Source: Micromonospora marina (GTDB lineage: Bacteria > Actinomycetota > Actinomycetes > Mycobacteriales > Micromonosporaceae). From it: a stretch of 64,000 nucleotides of DNA. Shown piece by piece: positions 22,759 through 30,477 of this stretch. Positions within the stretch are counted from its first letter, which is position 1, and each line of letters opens with the position of its first letter. The DNA lies in the NCBI RefSeq assembly GCF_900091565.1, contig NZ_FMCV01000001.1, positions 124,001 to 188,000 of the forward strand. Reading direction: 5' to 3'. A model generated the notes under the pieces. It made no database searches. It saw only the letters and a program-made list of their open reading frames with translations, and was not told the DNA's origin. The position numbers were made by a program, and so were the translations under genes.

Positions 22759-25743
22759 TCAGCCGCCCGGTGTCGGCGCGGGCGACGTCGGCGCCGGTGG
22801 CGAGACGCTGCCCGACGGCGCCGGGTTGCCCGAGCCGTTCGCCGCGGCCTGGGCCTGCTGGAACGCGCTCATCGCCTCGTCCAGCGCCTTCAGCGCACGC
22901 CCGTACCGCTCGAAGTCGCCGGACGTCTGCGCGGCCTTGACCTCGGCGATCGCGGTCTGCACCCGGGCGGCCGCCTGGGCCAGCTCCCCGCTCATCGGCG
23001 GCGGCGTGTTGTTGTCGCCCCCGGTCGGCGGCGGCGGGTTGTCGTCGGTGCTGGGCGGCGGGTTGTTGTTCGGCGCCCGCTTGCCCTGGTCGACGAGCTG
23101 CTTGATGCCGTCGCTGAGGTTGTTGGCGAGCACCACGTACGAGCCGCCGTCACCGTAGGAGAGCAGCACCTTCTGCAACAGCGGGTACGCGTCCTGGCTG
23201 CTGCTCTTCACGTACACCGGCTCGACGTAGAGCATGCCGTCGGCGAACGGCAGCGAGAGCAGGTTGCCGTACTGCACCTGCGCCTGGTTGGAGGAGAGCA
23301 GGTTGAGCTGCTGCCGGATGTCGCCGTTGTTGGTCATCTGCTGGTGCACCTGCGTCGGCCCGGAGATCCGGGTCTGGTCCGGCAGCTCCAGCACCTCCAG
23401 CTTCGGCTGCCCGTCGACGTACGACCCGGACACCAGCGCGGCGAGGTTCTGCCGCCCGTTCGGGGTGACCGCCGAGGTCAGCTGGAAGCGTGGCCCGTCC
23501 TGCCCGGGGAACTGGGTGAACAGGTAGTACGGCGGTTGCTTCTGGTCGCTGTCCGGCGCGTCCGGCACGTTCGGCACCTGCCAGAAGTCCTGGCCGGAGT
23601 AGAAGTCGCCGGGGTCGGTGACGTGGAACCTGGTCAGCAGGTTGCGCTGCACCTTGAACAGGTCGACCGGGTAGCGGAAGTGCTCGGCCAGCTCGGCCGG
23701 GATGTCGCCCTTGGGCAGCACCAGATCGCCGCCGAACGCCTTGTTCCACGCCTTGAGCACCGGGTCGGTGTCGTCGTACGAGTAGAGCTTGACCGTGCCG
23801 TCGTACGCGTCGACAGTCGCCTTCACCGAGTTGCGAATGTAGTTGACGTTCTCCCGGGCGAGCTGGAACGTGCCCCGGCCGGTCAGCTCGTCGGCGGTCT
23901 CGGCCTGGAGGTTGACCCGCTCGGCGTACGGATAGGTCGCCGAGGTGGTGTAGCCGTCGATGATCCACAGGACGCGCCCGTCGACCACCGCCGGGTACGG
24001 GTCGCCGTCGAGCGTGAGGAACGGTGCGACCTTCTCCACCCGGTCGCGCGGGTTACGCACGTACAGCAGCTTCGAGTTCTCGTTGACCGCCTCGGAGAGC
24101 AGGAAGTTCGTCTCCTGCTCCTTGATCGCGTAGAGCAGCCGGCGCGGGAACGAGCCGATCTCGACGCCGCCCTCGCCGGTGTAGGTGTAGTACTGCTCGC
24201 CACCGGTGGAGGTGGGCCGGTCGAACTCGACGTTGCGGTCGCCGGTCTGCCCGACGATCGCGTAGTCGCTCTGCTCCATCCGCTCGCCGTAGTAGATCCG
24301 CGGCTGCTGGGCCGGGATCTCCTCGGTCGGCGCGGAGCACGCCTCCTGCGCCTTCTCGCCGAGGAAGCCGGAGACGAAGTACGGCTGGCCGCCGCACACC
24401 ACCTGGTTCGCCGGGGCGGCCACCAGGCCGTACCCGTGGGTGTAGACGGTGTGGCGGTTGATCCAGTTGCTCTGCTGGTCGGTCAGCTCGCCGTAGTTGA
24501 TCTCACGGACGCCGACCACGTAGTCGGAGGTCTTGTCGTTGGCCGAGTACCTGTCGATGTCCAGCTTCGAGCCGAAGTCGTAGAAGCCGCGGACCTGCTG
24601 AAGCTGCGTGTACGTCTCGGAGACGAGCTGCGGGTCGAGCAGCCGGATGTTCGACACCACCGAGGTGTCGGTGGCGAGGCTGGCGGGTGGAACGAGGTTG
24701 CTGGCCGCGTACGGTGTGGTCTTCGCACCCTCCAGGCCGAACGCGGACCTGGTGGCCTTGATGCTGCGTTCGATGTACGGCGCCTCCTTGTCCCGGGCGC
24801 TCGGCTTCACCTCGAAGGTCTGCACGGCCCACGGGTAGATGCCGCCGATCGCCACCGCGGAGACGCCCAGCAGGGCCAGCGAGATGCCCGGCCAGACCAG
24901 GTTCCGCATGACCGCGTTGGAGAACACGATGATCGCCAGCGCCACCAGGACGGAGATCCAGGCGAGGATCTCCTTCGCCGGGAGCAGCGCGTTCACGTCG
25001 GCGTAGCCGGCGCCGTAGAGCTTCGCGCCCTCGTTGTACTCCAGCAGCATGGCCCGCCGGTCCAGCACGTAGGCGACGGCCTTGAGCAGCACGAACACGG
25101 CGATCAGCGAGCTCAGGTGGGCGCGGGCGGCGTTCGTCATCCGGTCGCCGACGCCCTGCAGGCGCACGCCGCCGAAGATGTAGTGCACGGCGAGCGCGCC
25201 GAGCAGCGACAGCACCACGGCGGTGAAGCCGACGCCGAGCAGGTAGCGCCAGAACGGGAGTTGGAAGACGTAGAAGCCGACGTCGACGCCGAACTCCGGG
25301 TCCTTCACGCCGAAGTCGCCGCCGTTGCGGAACAGCAGCCACTGACCCCAGCGGCTCTGCGCGGAGAGGCCGGCGAACAGCCCGACGACGGCGGCGGCGA
25401 GCGTGATCCAGATGCCGAGCCGCGGGCTCAGCAGCATCCGGTAGCGCTCCAGCGTCGCCTGCTCGGCCGAGTGCGGACGCATCCTGGGCCGCAGCCGGTG
25501 GGCCAGCCAGAGGTTGCCGCCGACGAGCAGCGCCATGCCCACGCCGACGACGAGGAACAGCAGCAGGCGGGTGGTGAGCACGCCGGTGAAGACCTGGGTG
25601 TAGCGGACCTCGTCGAACCAGAGCCAGTCGGTCCAGGCGTTGACGCCCCAGCCGAGGAGGGTGAACAAGATGAACACCCCGATCAGGACACCGATGGTGA
25701 CGCGTCCGCGCCGGCTCATCCTCGGCAAGGGACTGCTACGCAT
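22759..25743 (-). CDS. UPF0182 family large membrane protein
   Basis: 994 residues from ATG 25743. Seven or so membrane helices occupy the first ~320 residues (from VTIGVLIGVFILFTLLGWGV on), with the family signature WTDWLWFDEVRYTQVF near residue 35. A very large extracytoplasmic domain follows (about 320-890, with ERSIKATRSAFGL and NWINRHTVYTHGYG), ending in an Asn/Pro-rich linker, a helical segment (LAQAAARVQTAIAEVKAAQ) and a Pro/Ser tail. It is the counterpart of M. tuberculosis Rv3193c. Function unknown; adjacent to the PDZ protease as in mycobacteria. Confidence 0.95.
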   Translation of the reverse strand: MRSSPLPRMSRRGRVTIGVLIGVFILFTLLGWGVNAWTDWLWFDEVRYTQVFTGVLTTRLLLFLVVGVGMALLVGGNLWLAHRLRPRMRPHSAEQATLERYRMLLSPRLGIWITLAAAVVGLFAGLSAQSRWGQWLLFRNGGDFGVKDPEFGVDVGFYVFQLPFWRYLLGVGFTAVVLSLLGALAVHYIFGGVRLQGVGDRMTNAARAHLSSLIAVFVLLKAVAYVLDRRAMLLEYNEGAKLYGAGYADVNALLPAKEILAWISVLVALAIIVFSNAVMRNLVWPGISLALLGVSAVAIGGIYPWAVQTFEVKPSARDKEAPYIERSIKATRSAFGLEGAKTTPYAASNLVPPASLATDTSVVSNIRLLDPQLVSETYTQLQQVRGFYDFGSKLDIDRYSANDKTSDYVVGVREINYGELTDQQSNWINRHTVYTHGYGLVAAPANQVVCGGQPYFVSGFLGEKAQEACSAPTEEIPAQQPRIYYGERMEQSDYAIVGQTGDRNVEFDRPTSTGGEQYYTYTGEGGVEIGSFPRRLLYAIKEQETNFLLSEAVNENSKLLYVRNPRDRVEKVAPFLTLDGDPYPAVVDGRVLWIIDGYTTSATYPYAERVNLQAETADELTGRGTFQLARENVNYIRNSVKATVDAYDGTVKLYSYDDTDPVLKAWNKAFGGDLVLPKGDIPAELAEHFRYPVDLFKVQRNLLTRFHVTDPGDFYSGQDFWQVPNVPDAPDSDQKQPPYYLFTQFPGQDGPRFQLTSAVTPNGRQNLAALVSGSYVDGQPKLEVLELPDQTRISGPTQVHQQMTNNGDIRQQLNLLSSNQAQVQYGNLLSLPFADGMLYVEPVYVKSSSQDAYPLLQKVLLSYGDGGSYVVLANNLSDGIKQLVDQGKRAPNNNPPPSTDDNPPPPTGGDNNTPPPMSGELAQAAARVQTAIAEVKAAQTSGDFERYGRALKALDEAMSAFQQAQAAANGSGNPAPSGSVSPPAPTSPAPTPGG

Positions 25744-25870
25744 GACCACTGTTGGCTCCGCACGCTCGATGTGATCGGCTCCGACCAGGCACCAAGAGTA
25801 CGGGGTGTTCCTGAGCACGTCGGGTCAAGGTCACGTCACGATCCGCCCGGTTACCGCCCCCCGGCCCGCC

Positions 25871-26884
25871 TCAGCAGCGCGTCGGCTGCCCCCCGGCCCG
25901 CAGCGTCTCGAGTGCCGTCAATGCCTCACCCAGCGTGGCGACCTTCAGCAGCGGCAGGTCCGGCTGCGGGTTGCGGACCGCTTCCGCGCAGTTGTCGGCG
26001 GGCACCAGGAACGCCTTCGCGCCCGCGTCCTTGGCGCCGACCAGCTTCTGCGCGATACCGCCGATCGGGCCGACGCGTCCCTCGTCGTCGATGGTGCCGG
26101 AACCGGCGATGATCTTCCCGCCGGTGAGATCGGCGGGCTCCAGTTTGTCGATGATGCCGAGCGAGAACATCAGCCCGGCGCTCGGCCCGCCGATGTCGCC
26201 CAGGTCGATCTTCAGGGTGAACGGGTGCGGCTGCTGCTGGTCGATCTCCACCCCGATGCGCGGCCGGCCGTCCTGCTCACTGCTGGTCACCGTGGCCGTA
26301 CCGGGAGTGTCGCCACGGGTGTAGCCGATCGTCAGCGCGGTGCCCGCCGGCTTGGACCGGATCAGCTCGGTGAGCTTGGCCGCGCTCGTCACCGGCACCC
26401 CGTCGACCGATGTGACCACGTCGTCGGGCCGCAGCACGCCGACCGACGGGCCGCCCGGCGTGACCGCCTTGACCAGCACCTTGATCGGATAGCCCAGCTC
26501 GCGCAGCGCCGCCGTCTCGGCGCTGGTCTGCGAGTTCTGGAAGTCCTCCGTGTTGCGCTGCTCGACCTCCTCCTGCGACTCCCCCGGGGGGTAGACCAGT
26601 TCCCGCGGCACCACCGCCTCGTCCGCGGAGAACCATCCGGCCAGCGCCGACCGCAGCCGCACGGTCGGCTGCACACCGACGGTGGTGAGCCGGAGCTGAC
26701 CGGCGGAGGTGGACGTCGCGCGGCCGGTCACCTGGATGACCTCCTTGCCGTCCTCACGGCCCAGCGTGTTCACCGTCGGACCGGGGCCGAGCACCACGTA
26801 CGGCAGCGGCACGCTCAGCACGCCGACGCTGAGCAGTGCGGTGAGCAGGGCACCGAGCAGGACGGTCACGCCGCGACGTCTCAT
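25871..26884 (-). CDS. PDZ-Lon membrane protease (YlbL/Rv3194c family)
   Basis: 337 residues. One N-terminal membrane helix (VTVLLGALLTALLSVGVLSV) anchors an outward domain with a PDZ fold (VKAVTPGGPSVGVLRPDDVVTSVDGVPV) and a C-terminal Lon-type serine protease domain. Ser235 in GGPSAGLMFSLG and Lys280 in GGIAQKLVGAK are the catalytic dyad. It probably processes membrane or secreted proteins. The family sits next to UPF0182 and DUF2342 genes in many actinobacteria; here it is divergent from the DUF2342 gene. Confidence 0.93.
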   Translation of the reverse strand: MRRRGVTVLLGALLTALLSVGVLSVPLPYVVLGPGPTVNTLGREDGKEVIQVTGRATSTSAGQLRLTTVGVQPTVRLRSALAGWFSADEAVVPRELVYPPGESQEEVEQRNTEDFQNSQTSAETAALRELGYPIKVLVKAVTPGGPSVGVLRPDDVVTSVDGVPVTSAAKLTELIRSKPAGTALTIGYTRGDTPGTATVTSSEQDGRPRIGVEIDQQQPHPFTLKIDLGDIGGPSAGLMFSLGIIDKLEPADLTGGKIIAGSGTIDDEGRVGPIGGIAQKLVGAKDAGAKAFLVPADNCAEAVRNPQPDLPLLKVATLGEALTALETLRAGGQPTRC

Positions 26885-26999
26885 GCGCCAGAGCGTACCG
26901 ATCCGTGCCCTGCCATCCGGCGCGGTGACCCGAGGACTTCGCCCTCAGCGCAACGCCGAGTGACACGACCTGCGGCGGGGCCCGCGTACCGTAGAGGTC

Positions 27000-28271
27000 G
27001 TGCCTGATATTCCGTTCGGCTTCGCGCTCCCGGGTGGTCAACCACCAGACCCCAACGATCCCGTGGCGATGCAGCAGTTCATGTCGCAGTTGCAGCACCT
27101 GCTCTCGGCGCCGGGCAGCGGGCCGGTCAACTGGGACCTCGCCCGGCAGGTAGCCGCCAGTCAGCTCGCCGCCGCCGGCGACCCGGCGGTGTCGCCGTTC
27201 GAACGCAACGCGGTCGAGGAGGCGCTGCGCATCGCCGACCTCTGGCTGGAGCCGTCGACCTCGTGGCCCTCCGGCATCCGCACCTCGGTCGCCTGGAACC
27301 GCAACGAGTGGATCTTCAAGACGCTCGACGTGTGGCGCAAGCTCTGCGACCCGGTGGCCAGCCGGATGGTCGGCGCGATGGGCGACCTGGTGCCGCCGGA
27401 GGCGCGCGCCCAGCTCGGTCCGATGCAGTCGATGGTCGCCACGCTCGGCGGCGCCCTCTTCGGCGGCCAGCTCGGCCAGGCGCTCGGCTCGCTCGCCGCC
27501 GAGGTGCTCTCCGCCGGTGACATCGGCCTGCCGCTCGGCCCGGCCGGCACCGCCGCGCTCGTCCCCGCCAACATCAAGGTGTACGGCGAGGGCCTGGAGC
27601 TGCCCGAGGACGAGGTACGCCTCTACGTGGCCCTGCGCGAGGCCGCCCACCAGCGGCTGTTCCAGCACGTGCCGTGGTTGCGCGGGCACGTCCTGACGGC
27701 GGTGGAGAACTACGCCGCGGGCATCCGGGTCAACCGGGAGGCGATCGAGGAGGCGATGGGCCGGGTCGACCCGACCGACCCGGAGTCGATGCAGGCGATC
27801 GCGCTGGAGGGCATCTTCACGCCGGAGGACACTCCCGCGCAGAAGGCGTCGCTGGCCCGGCTGGAGACCGTACTCGCCCTGGTCGAGGGCTGGGTCTGCC
27901 ACGTCGTCGACAGCGCCGCCGGTGACCGCCTCCCCAACGTCGTACGGCTCGGCGAGGCGTTCCGCCGTCGCCGCGCCGCGGGTGGCCCGGCCGAGCAGAC
28001 CTTCGCCGCGCTCGTCGGCCTCGAACTGCGGCCCCGCCGGCTGCGCGAGGCGACGGTGCTGTGGGCGGCGTTGACCGAGCACCGCGGCATCGCGGGCCGG
28101 GACGCGGTCTGGGGCCACCCGGACCTGCTGCCCTCCGACGACGACTTCGCCGACCCGGAGGCGTTCGCCAGGACGAGCACCGATCTCGACGACGAGCTGG
28201 CGAGTTTCGACTTCTCCGCCCCCGGCGCCCCGGAGGAGAAGTCCCCCGGCGAGGACGACGACAAGCGCTGA
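27000..28271 (+). CDS. DUF2342 zinc-dependent metalloprotease-like protein
   Basis: 423 residues, cytoplasmic. It has the DUF2342 blocks VNWDLARQVAASQLA, EALRIADLWLEPST, LYVALREAAHQRLFQHVPWL (the REAAHQRLF helix replaces the canonical HExxH zincin motif) and ENYAAGIRVN. Annotated as zinc-dependent metalloprotease or F420-associated protein in databases, but no activity is proven. Start GTG 27000 follows TACCGT (26987-26992) by 7 bases, leaderless in style. The acidic C-terminus ends in GEDDDKR. A strong hairpin terminator follows. Confidence 0.9.
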   Translation: MPDIPFGFALPGGQPPDPNDPVAMQQFMSQLQHLLSAPGSGPVNWDLARQVAASQLAAAGDPAVSPFERNAVEEALRIADLWLEPSTSWPSGIRTSVAWNRNEWIFKTLDVWRKLCDPVASRMVGAMGDLVPPEARAQLGPMQSMVATLGGALFGGQLGQALGSLAAEVLSAGDIGLPLGPAGTAALVPANIKVYGEGLELPEDEVRLYVALREAAHQRLFQHVPWLRGHVLTAVENYAAGIRVNREAIEEAMGRVDPTDPESMQAIALEGIFTPEDTPAQKASLARLETVLALVEGWVCHVVDSAAGDRLPNVVRLGEAFRRRRAAGGPAEQTFAALVGLELRPRRLREATVLWAALTEHRGIAGRDAVWGHPDLLPSDDDFADPEAFARTSTDLDDELASFDFSAPGAPEEKSPGEDDDKR

Positions 28272-28284
28272 CACGTACGCGACA

Positions 28285-28316
28285 CGGGGCCCGCACGGAT
28301 CACCGTGCGGGCCCCG
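28285..28316. terminator. 14-bp hairpin terminator after DUF2342 gene
   Basis: CGGGGCCCGCACGG (28285-28298), loop ATCA, CCGTGCGGGCCCCG (28303-28316), starting 13 bp past the stop codon. Confidence 0.7.
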
Positions 28317-28333
28317 CCCGCGTCCCCGCCCGT

Positions 28334-28403
28334 CGATCTTGGAGTTGCGGCGCTCAGCATGTCCTGAGTGTGGCGTCTGCCGGGCACCACAACTCCAAGA
28401 TCG
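28334..28403. repeat. REP-like compound palindrome
   Basis: CGATCTTGGAGTTG (28334-28347) and CAACTCCAAGATCG (28390-28403) are perfect 14-bp arms. Read on the minus strand the stem continues with two G:U wobbles to about 20 bp, and the loop holds a second short hairpin (CTCAG/CTGAG). It lies between a terminator and the end of a convergent gene. The form suggests an intergenic repeat family, but only one copy is in this window. Confidence 0.5.
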
Positions 28404-28454
28404 CAGAGGTTTCGGGCGGCGCGGGCGGGAGTTCCTCGATCGGCCGGCGGCGGG

Positions 28455-29060
28455 TCAGACGGGGCGGCCGGACAGCAGGGCGCGGGTGGCCTCCCAGCCC
28501 TCGACGGCCGGATCGAGGGCGGCCAGGTCGGCGGGGCCGCGCATCCGGTGCCAGCCGGCGGTGACCGCCACGTCCCCGGGGCTCGGTGCCGACCGCCGCA
28601 CCTCGGCCGGCTCGGCAGTGCCCAGATCCAGCTCGGGCAGCCACGCCGGTACGGGCAGCCGCGCCGCCACTCCCAGCAGCCCGGCCCCGCCTCCCTCGAC
28701 CGGGGCCACCGCCACCGGCCGGGTGGTCAGCGGGCGCAGCAGCTTACCGAGCGTCAGTCCCGGCACGTCCGGCGCGTCCGCCGCCACCACCGCCACCTGG
28801 TCGTAGCCGGCCGCCACCGCCGCGAACACCGCGTTCGGCGTCGGCGCGCTCACCTCGTACACACCGGTGCCGGGCCAGACCACGGCGTCGGCCAGCCATC
28901 GGTCCCGGGCGGTGACCGCGACGGCGGTCTCCACCTCGTTGAGCGTGGCGAGCAGGTCCACCACGTCCTCGGCGAGCGCGGTACGCCATCGCGCCGGATC
29001 GATTCCGGGCGGCGACCAGGTCACCGGGCCGAGCAGCGCCACCACCACACGTCGCGACAT
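28455..29060 (-). CDS. MobA/DUF2064-like nucleotidyltransferase-fold protein
   Basis: 201 residues. The sequence has an alpha/beta core with VAAGYDQVAVVAADAPDVPGLTLGKLLRPL, a pattern seen in GT-A-fold NTP transferases (the DAPDVPG segment matches the metal-binding D-x-P-x-x-P region), and VAPVEGGGAGLLGVAARLP. The usual N-terminal LAGGxxxRxG signature of MobA or CofC is not present, so enzymatic activity is uncertain. ATG 29060 lies 6 bases after TAAGGT (29072-29067), as in the MFS gene. Confidence 0.62.
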   Translation of the reverse strand: MSRRVVVALLGPVTWSPPGIDPARWRTALAEDVVDLLATLNEVETAVAVTARDRWLADAVVWPGTGVYEVSAPTPNAVFAAVAAGYDQVAVVAADAPDVPGLTLGKLLRPLTTRPVAVAPVEGGGAGLLGVAARLPVPAWLPELDLGTAEPAEVRRSAPSPGDVAVTAGWHRMRGPADLAALDPAVEGWEATRALLSGRPV

Positions 29061-29134
29061 CCGCCGACCTTAACCCCACACCAGCACACGGGCGGAACAC
29101 CGGAACAACTTCATGATCGACGCACGAAGGGGGT

Positions 29135-29656
29135 TCAGGGGATGGCGGCGGTGGCTGCCACGCCCTCCAGGTAGCCGCGGGCGCGCTCCGACCTCGGGTA
29201 GCGGGCGACCAGCGCCCAGAACTCGGCGTTGTGGCTGGGCACGATGAGATGGGCCAGCTCGTGCAGCAGCACGTAGTCGATCACCCAGTCGGGCATGTCC
29301 TGGACCCGGTGCGAGATCCGGATGGTGCGGTCGGCGGGCGTGCAGGAGCCCCAGCGGCCGTTCTGGTTGGTCACCCAGCGGACGCTCGCAGGCGCGGCGG
29401 CCGACCCGTGTTCGGGCAGGTAGAGGTCGATCAGGCGGGCGGCGCGGGCGAGCAGCTCGGCGTCCGAGCGGGCCAGCCGGCCCTCGCGGGCGGCGAGCCG
29501 GGCGAGCATCCGGTCGACCCACTCGCTCTCCTCGGCCCGGGAGAACTGGTCGGGGATCAGCACGACGACGCGCTCCCCGTCCCGGTACGCGGACACCGTG
29601 CGCCGCCGACGCTGGCTGCGCCGCACCTCGACCACGGGCTTCCGCGTCACGGCCAT
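29135..29656 (-). CDS. YgjP-like M48-related metallopeptidase
   Basis: 173 residues. HELAHLIVPSHNAEFW is the zinc motif (HExxH plus downstream His) of the YgjP/WLM-like group; NGRWGSCTPADRTIRISHRV is the family block before it. Soluble, no signal peptide. ATG 29656 is chosen because the residues before it do not fit the family. It is divergent from the DUF5679 gene across a 475-bp gap. Substrate unknown. Confidence 0.9.
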   Translation of the reverse strand: MAVTRKPVVEVRRSQRRRRTVSAYRDGERVVVLIPDQFSRAEESEWVDRMLARLAAREGRLARSDAELLARAARLIDLYLPEHGSAAAPASVRWVTNQNGRWGSCTPADRTIRISHRVQDMPDWVIDYVLLHELAHLIVPSHNAEFWALVARYPRSERARGYLEGVAATAAIP

Positions 29657-30008
29657 TACCGGTCCGCGCAGCCTCGGTTGACTGTCACGATGGAAAGCTA
29701 ATGCGTTCTGACCAGGACTCCGCAAGAGTCAACACGACGACACGCGCCCGGAAAATGGCGGTTGATTGTCAGGAGTCCGGAAAAAATTCTTTGCGACGGT
29801 AGCTGACCATCACCTGACCGGCCCTGTTCACGTTAAGTGATCTACGACGAGTGACTACCGGCGGGGCCACGCGAAGCGGATCTGGGTGCATTCATCCGGC
29901 GTGTCCGCGCGAAACTGACTTATCCGACGTTACTCGGCATGCACACTCTCGACGTCGACTTGCTCACAGAGTCGGCGTACAGCTGACATGGAACCGCCCA
30001 GACCTGGG
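29657..30008. other. AT-richer intergenic region
   Basis: About 350 bp between the YgjP-like gene and the promoter of the DUF5679 gene. It has a lower GC content than its surroundings (for example 29751-29850) and no ORF with codon use like the neighbours. No terminator hairpin or RNA gene was recognised. Confidence 0.5.
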
Positions 30009-30131
30009 TAGGGTCCGCCAACCACGGTCAGGTGACTGACCGTGGAGAACCCCCCGGCGCCGGTGCCACGCGTGGGCCGCCGCAGGGAGACCCGCCGGGA
30101 CACCTCCGGCGGACGAGACGAGGAGGCTACC
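30009..30131 (+). promoter_or_regulatory. Promoter and structured 5' leader of the DUF5679 gene
   Basis: TAGGGT (30009-30014) is a plausible -10. Starting about 8 bases later is a perfect 10-bp stem, CCACGGTCAG (30022-30031) and CTGACCGTGG (30036-30045), closed by a GTGA tetraloop of the GNRA type. A second stem CCGCCGG/CCGGCGG (30092-30098, 30106-30112) precedes the ribosome site AGGAGG (30121-30126). The ~110-nt leader looks like a structured RNA. Confidence 0.5.
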
Positions 30132-30299
30132 GTGGCCGACCAGGCCCAGACCTACAACGGTTACTGCGTGAAGTGCAAGGAGAAGCGGGACTTCGAGGGG
30201 CACGTGGAGGTCTCGAAGACCGGCATGAACATGGCCAAGGGCAAGTGCCCGGTGTGCGGCACAACAGTGAACCGCATCCTGGGCAAGGCCAAGGTCTGA
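30132..30299 (+). CDS. DUF5679 zinc-ribbon protein, 55 residues
   Basis: Two CxxC pairs (YCVKCKEK and KCPVCGTT) separated by about 24 residues form a zinc ribbon; the Lys-rich C-terminus ends in LGKAKV. The family is small, conserved in actinobacteria and uncharacterised; nucleic-acid or ribosome contact is plausible. GTG 30132 is preceded by AGGAGG at 6 bases. The gene is a single unit closed by a strong terminator. Confidence 0.93.
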   Translation: MADQAQTYNGYCVKCKEKRDFEGHVEVSKTGMNMAKGKCPVCGTTVNRILGKAKV

Positions 30300-30315
30300 C
30301 CCGTACGGCGGACAT

Positions 30316-30346
30316 GGGGGAGGACGGCCGGTGGCCGTCCTCCCCC
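30316..30346. terminator. 14-bp hairpin terminator after the DUF5679 gene
   Basis: GGGGGAGGACGGCC (30316-30329) and GGCCGTCCTCCCCC (30333-30346), loop GGT, 16 bp past the stop codon. Confidence 0.75.
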
Positions 30347-30376
30347 GTCGGGTAGCCGACAGGGTTACCGGCTGGT

Positions 30377-30438
30377 TGTGGAAAACCGGCGAGATCCTGT
30401 GGACAACGCTGGCCACGGCTCGCCACACCTGTGGATAA
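30377..30438 (-). promoter_or_regulatory. Cluster of three DnaA boxes
   Basis: On the minus strand: TTTTCCACA (30385-30377), TTGTCCACA (30406-30398) and TTATCCACA (30438-30430). All fit TTWTNCACA or the actinobacterial TTGTCCACA form, all point the same way, and they start 21 and 32 bp apart, near two and three helical turns. The gap holds no other feature. The last box is 39 bp upstream of the ThiF-like start. Confidence 0.6.
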
Positions 30439-30477
30439 CGAGCGACGGAGCGCTTGGAAACGGTCACGATCAGTGGC

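Noticed and set aside
22612..26112. 1166-residue plus-strand ORF antisense to UPF0182
   Set aside because: Frame shadow of a clear membrane protein gene; rich in His, Arg, Val and Gly with no motif.
29985..30014. GGAAC-N18-GTC before the DUF5679 gene as a third sigma-R promoter
   Set aside because: The downstream element is GTC rather than GTT and the upstream one GGAAC; TAGGGT as an ordinary -10 explains the region better.
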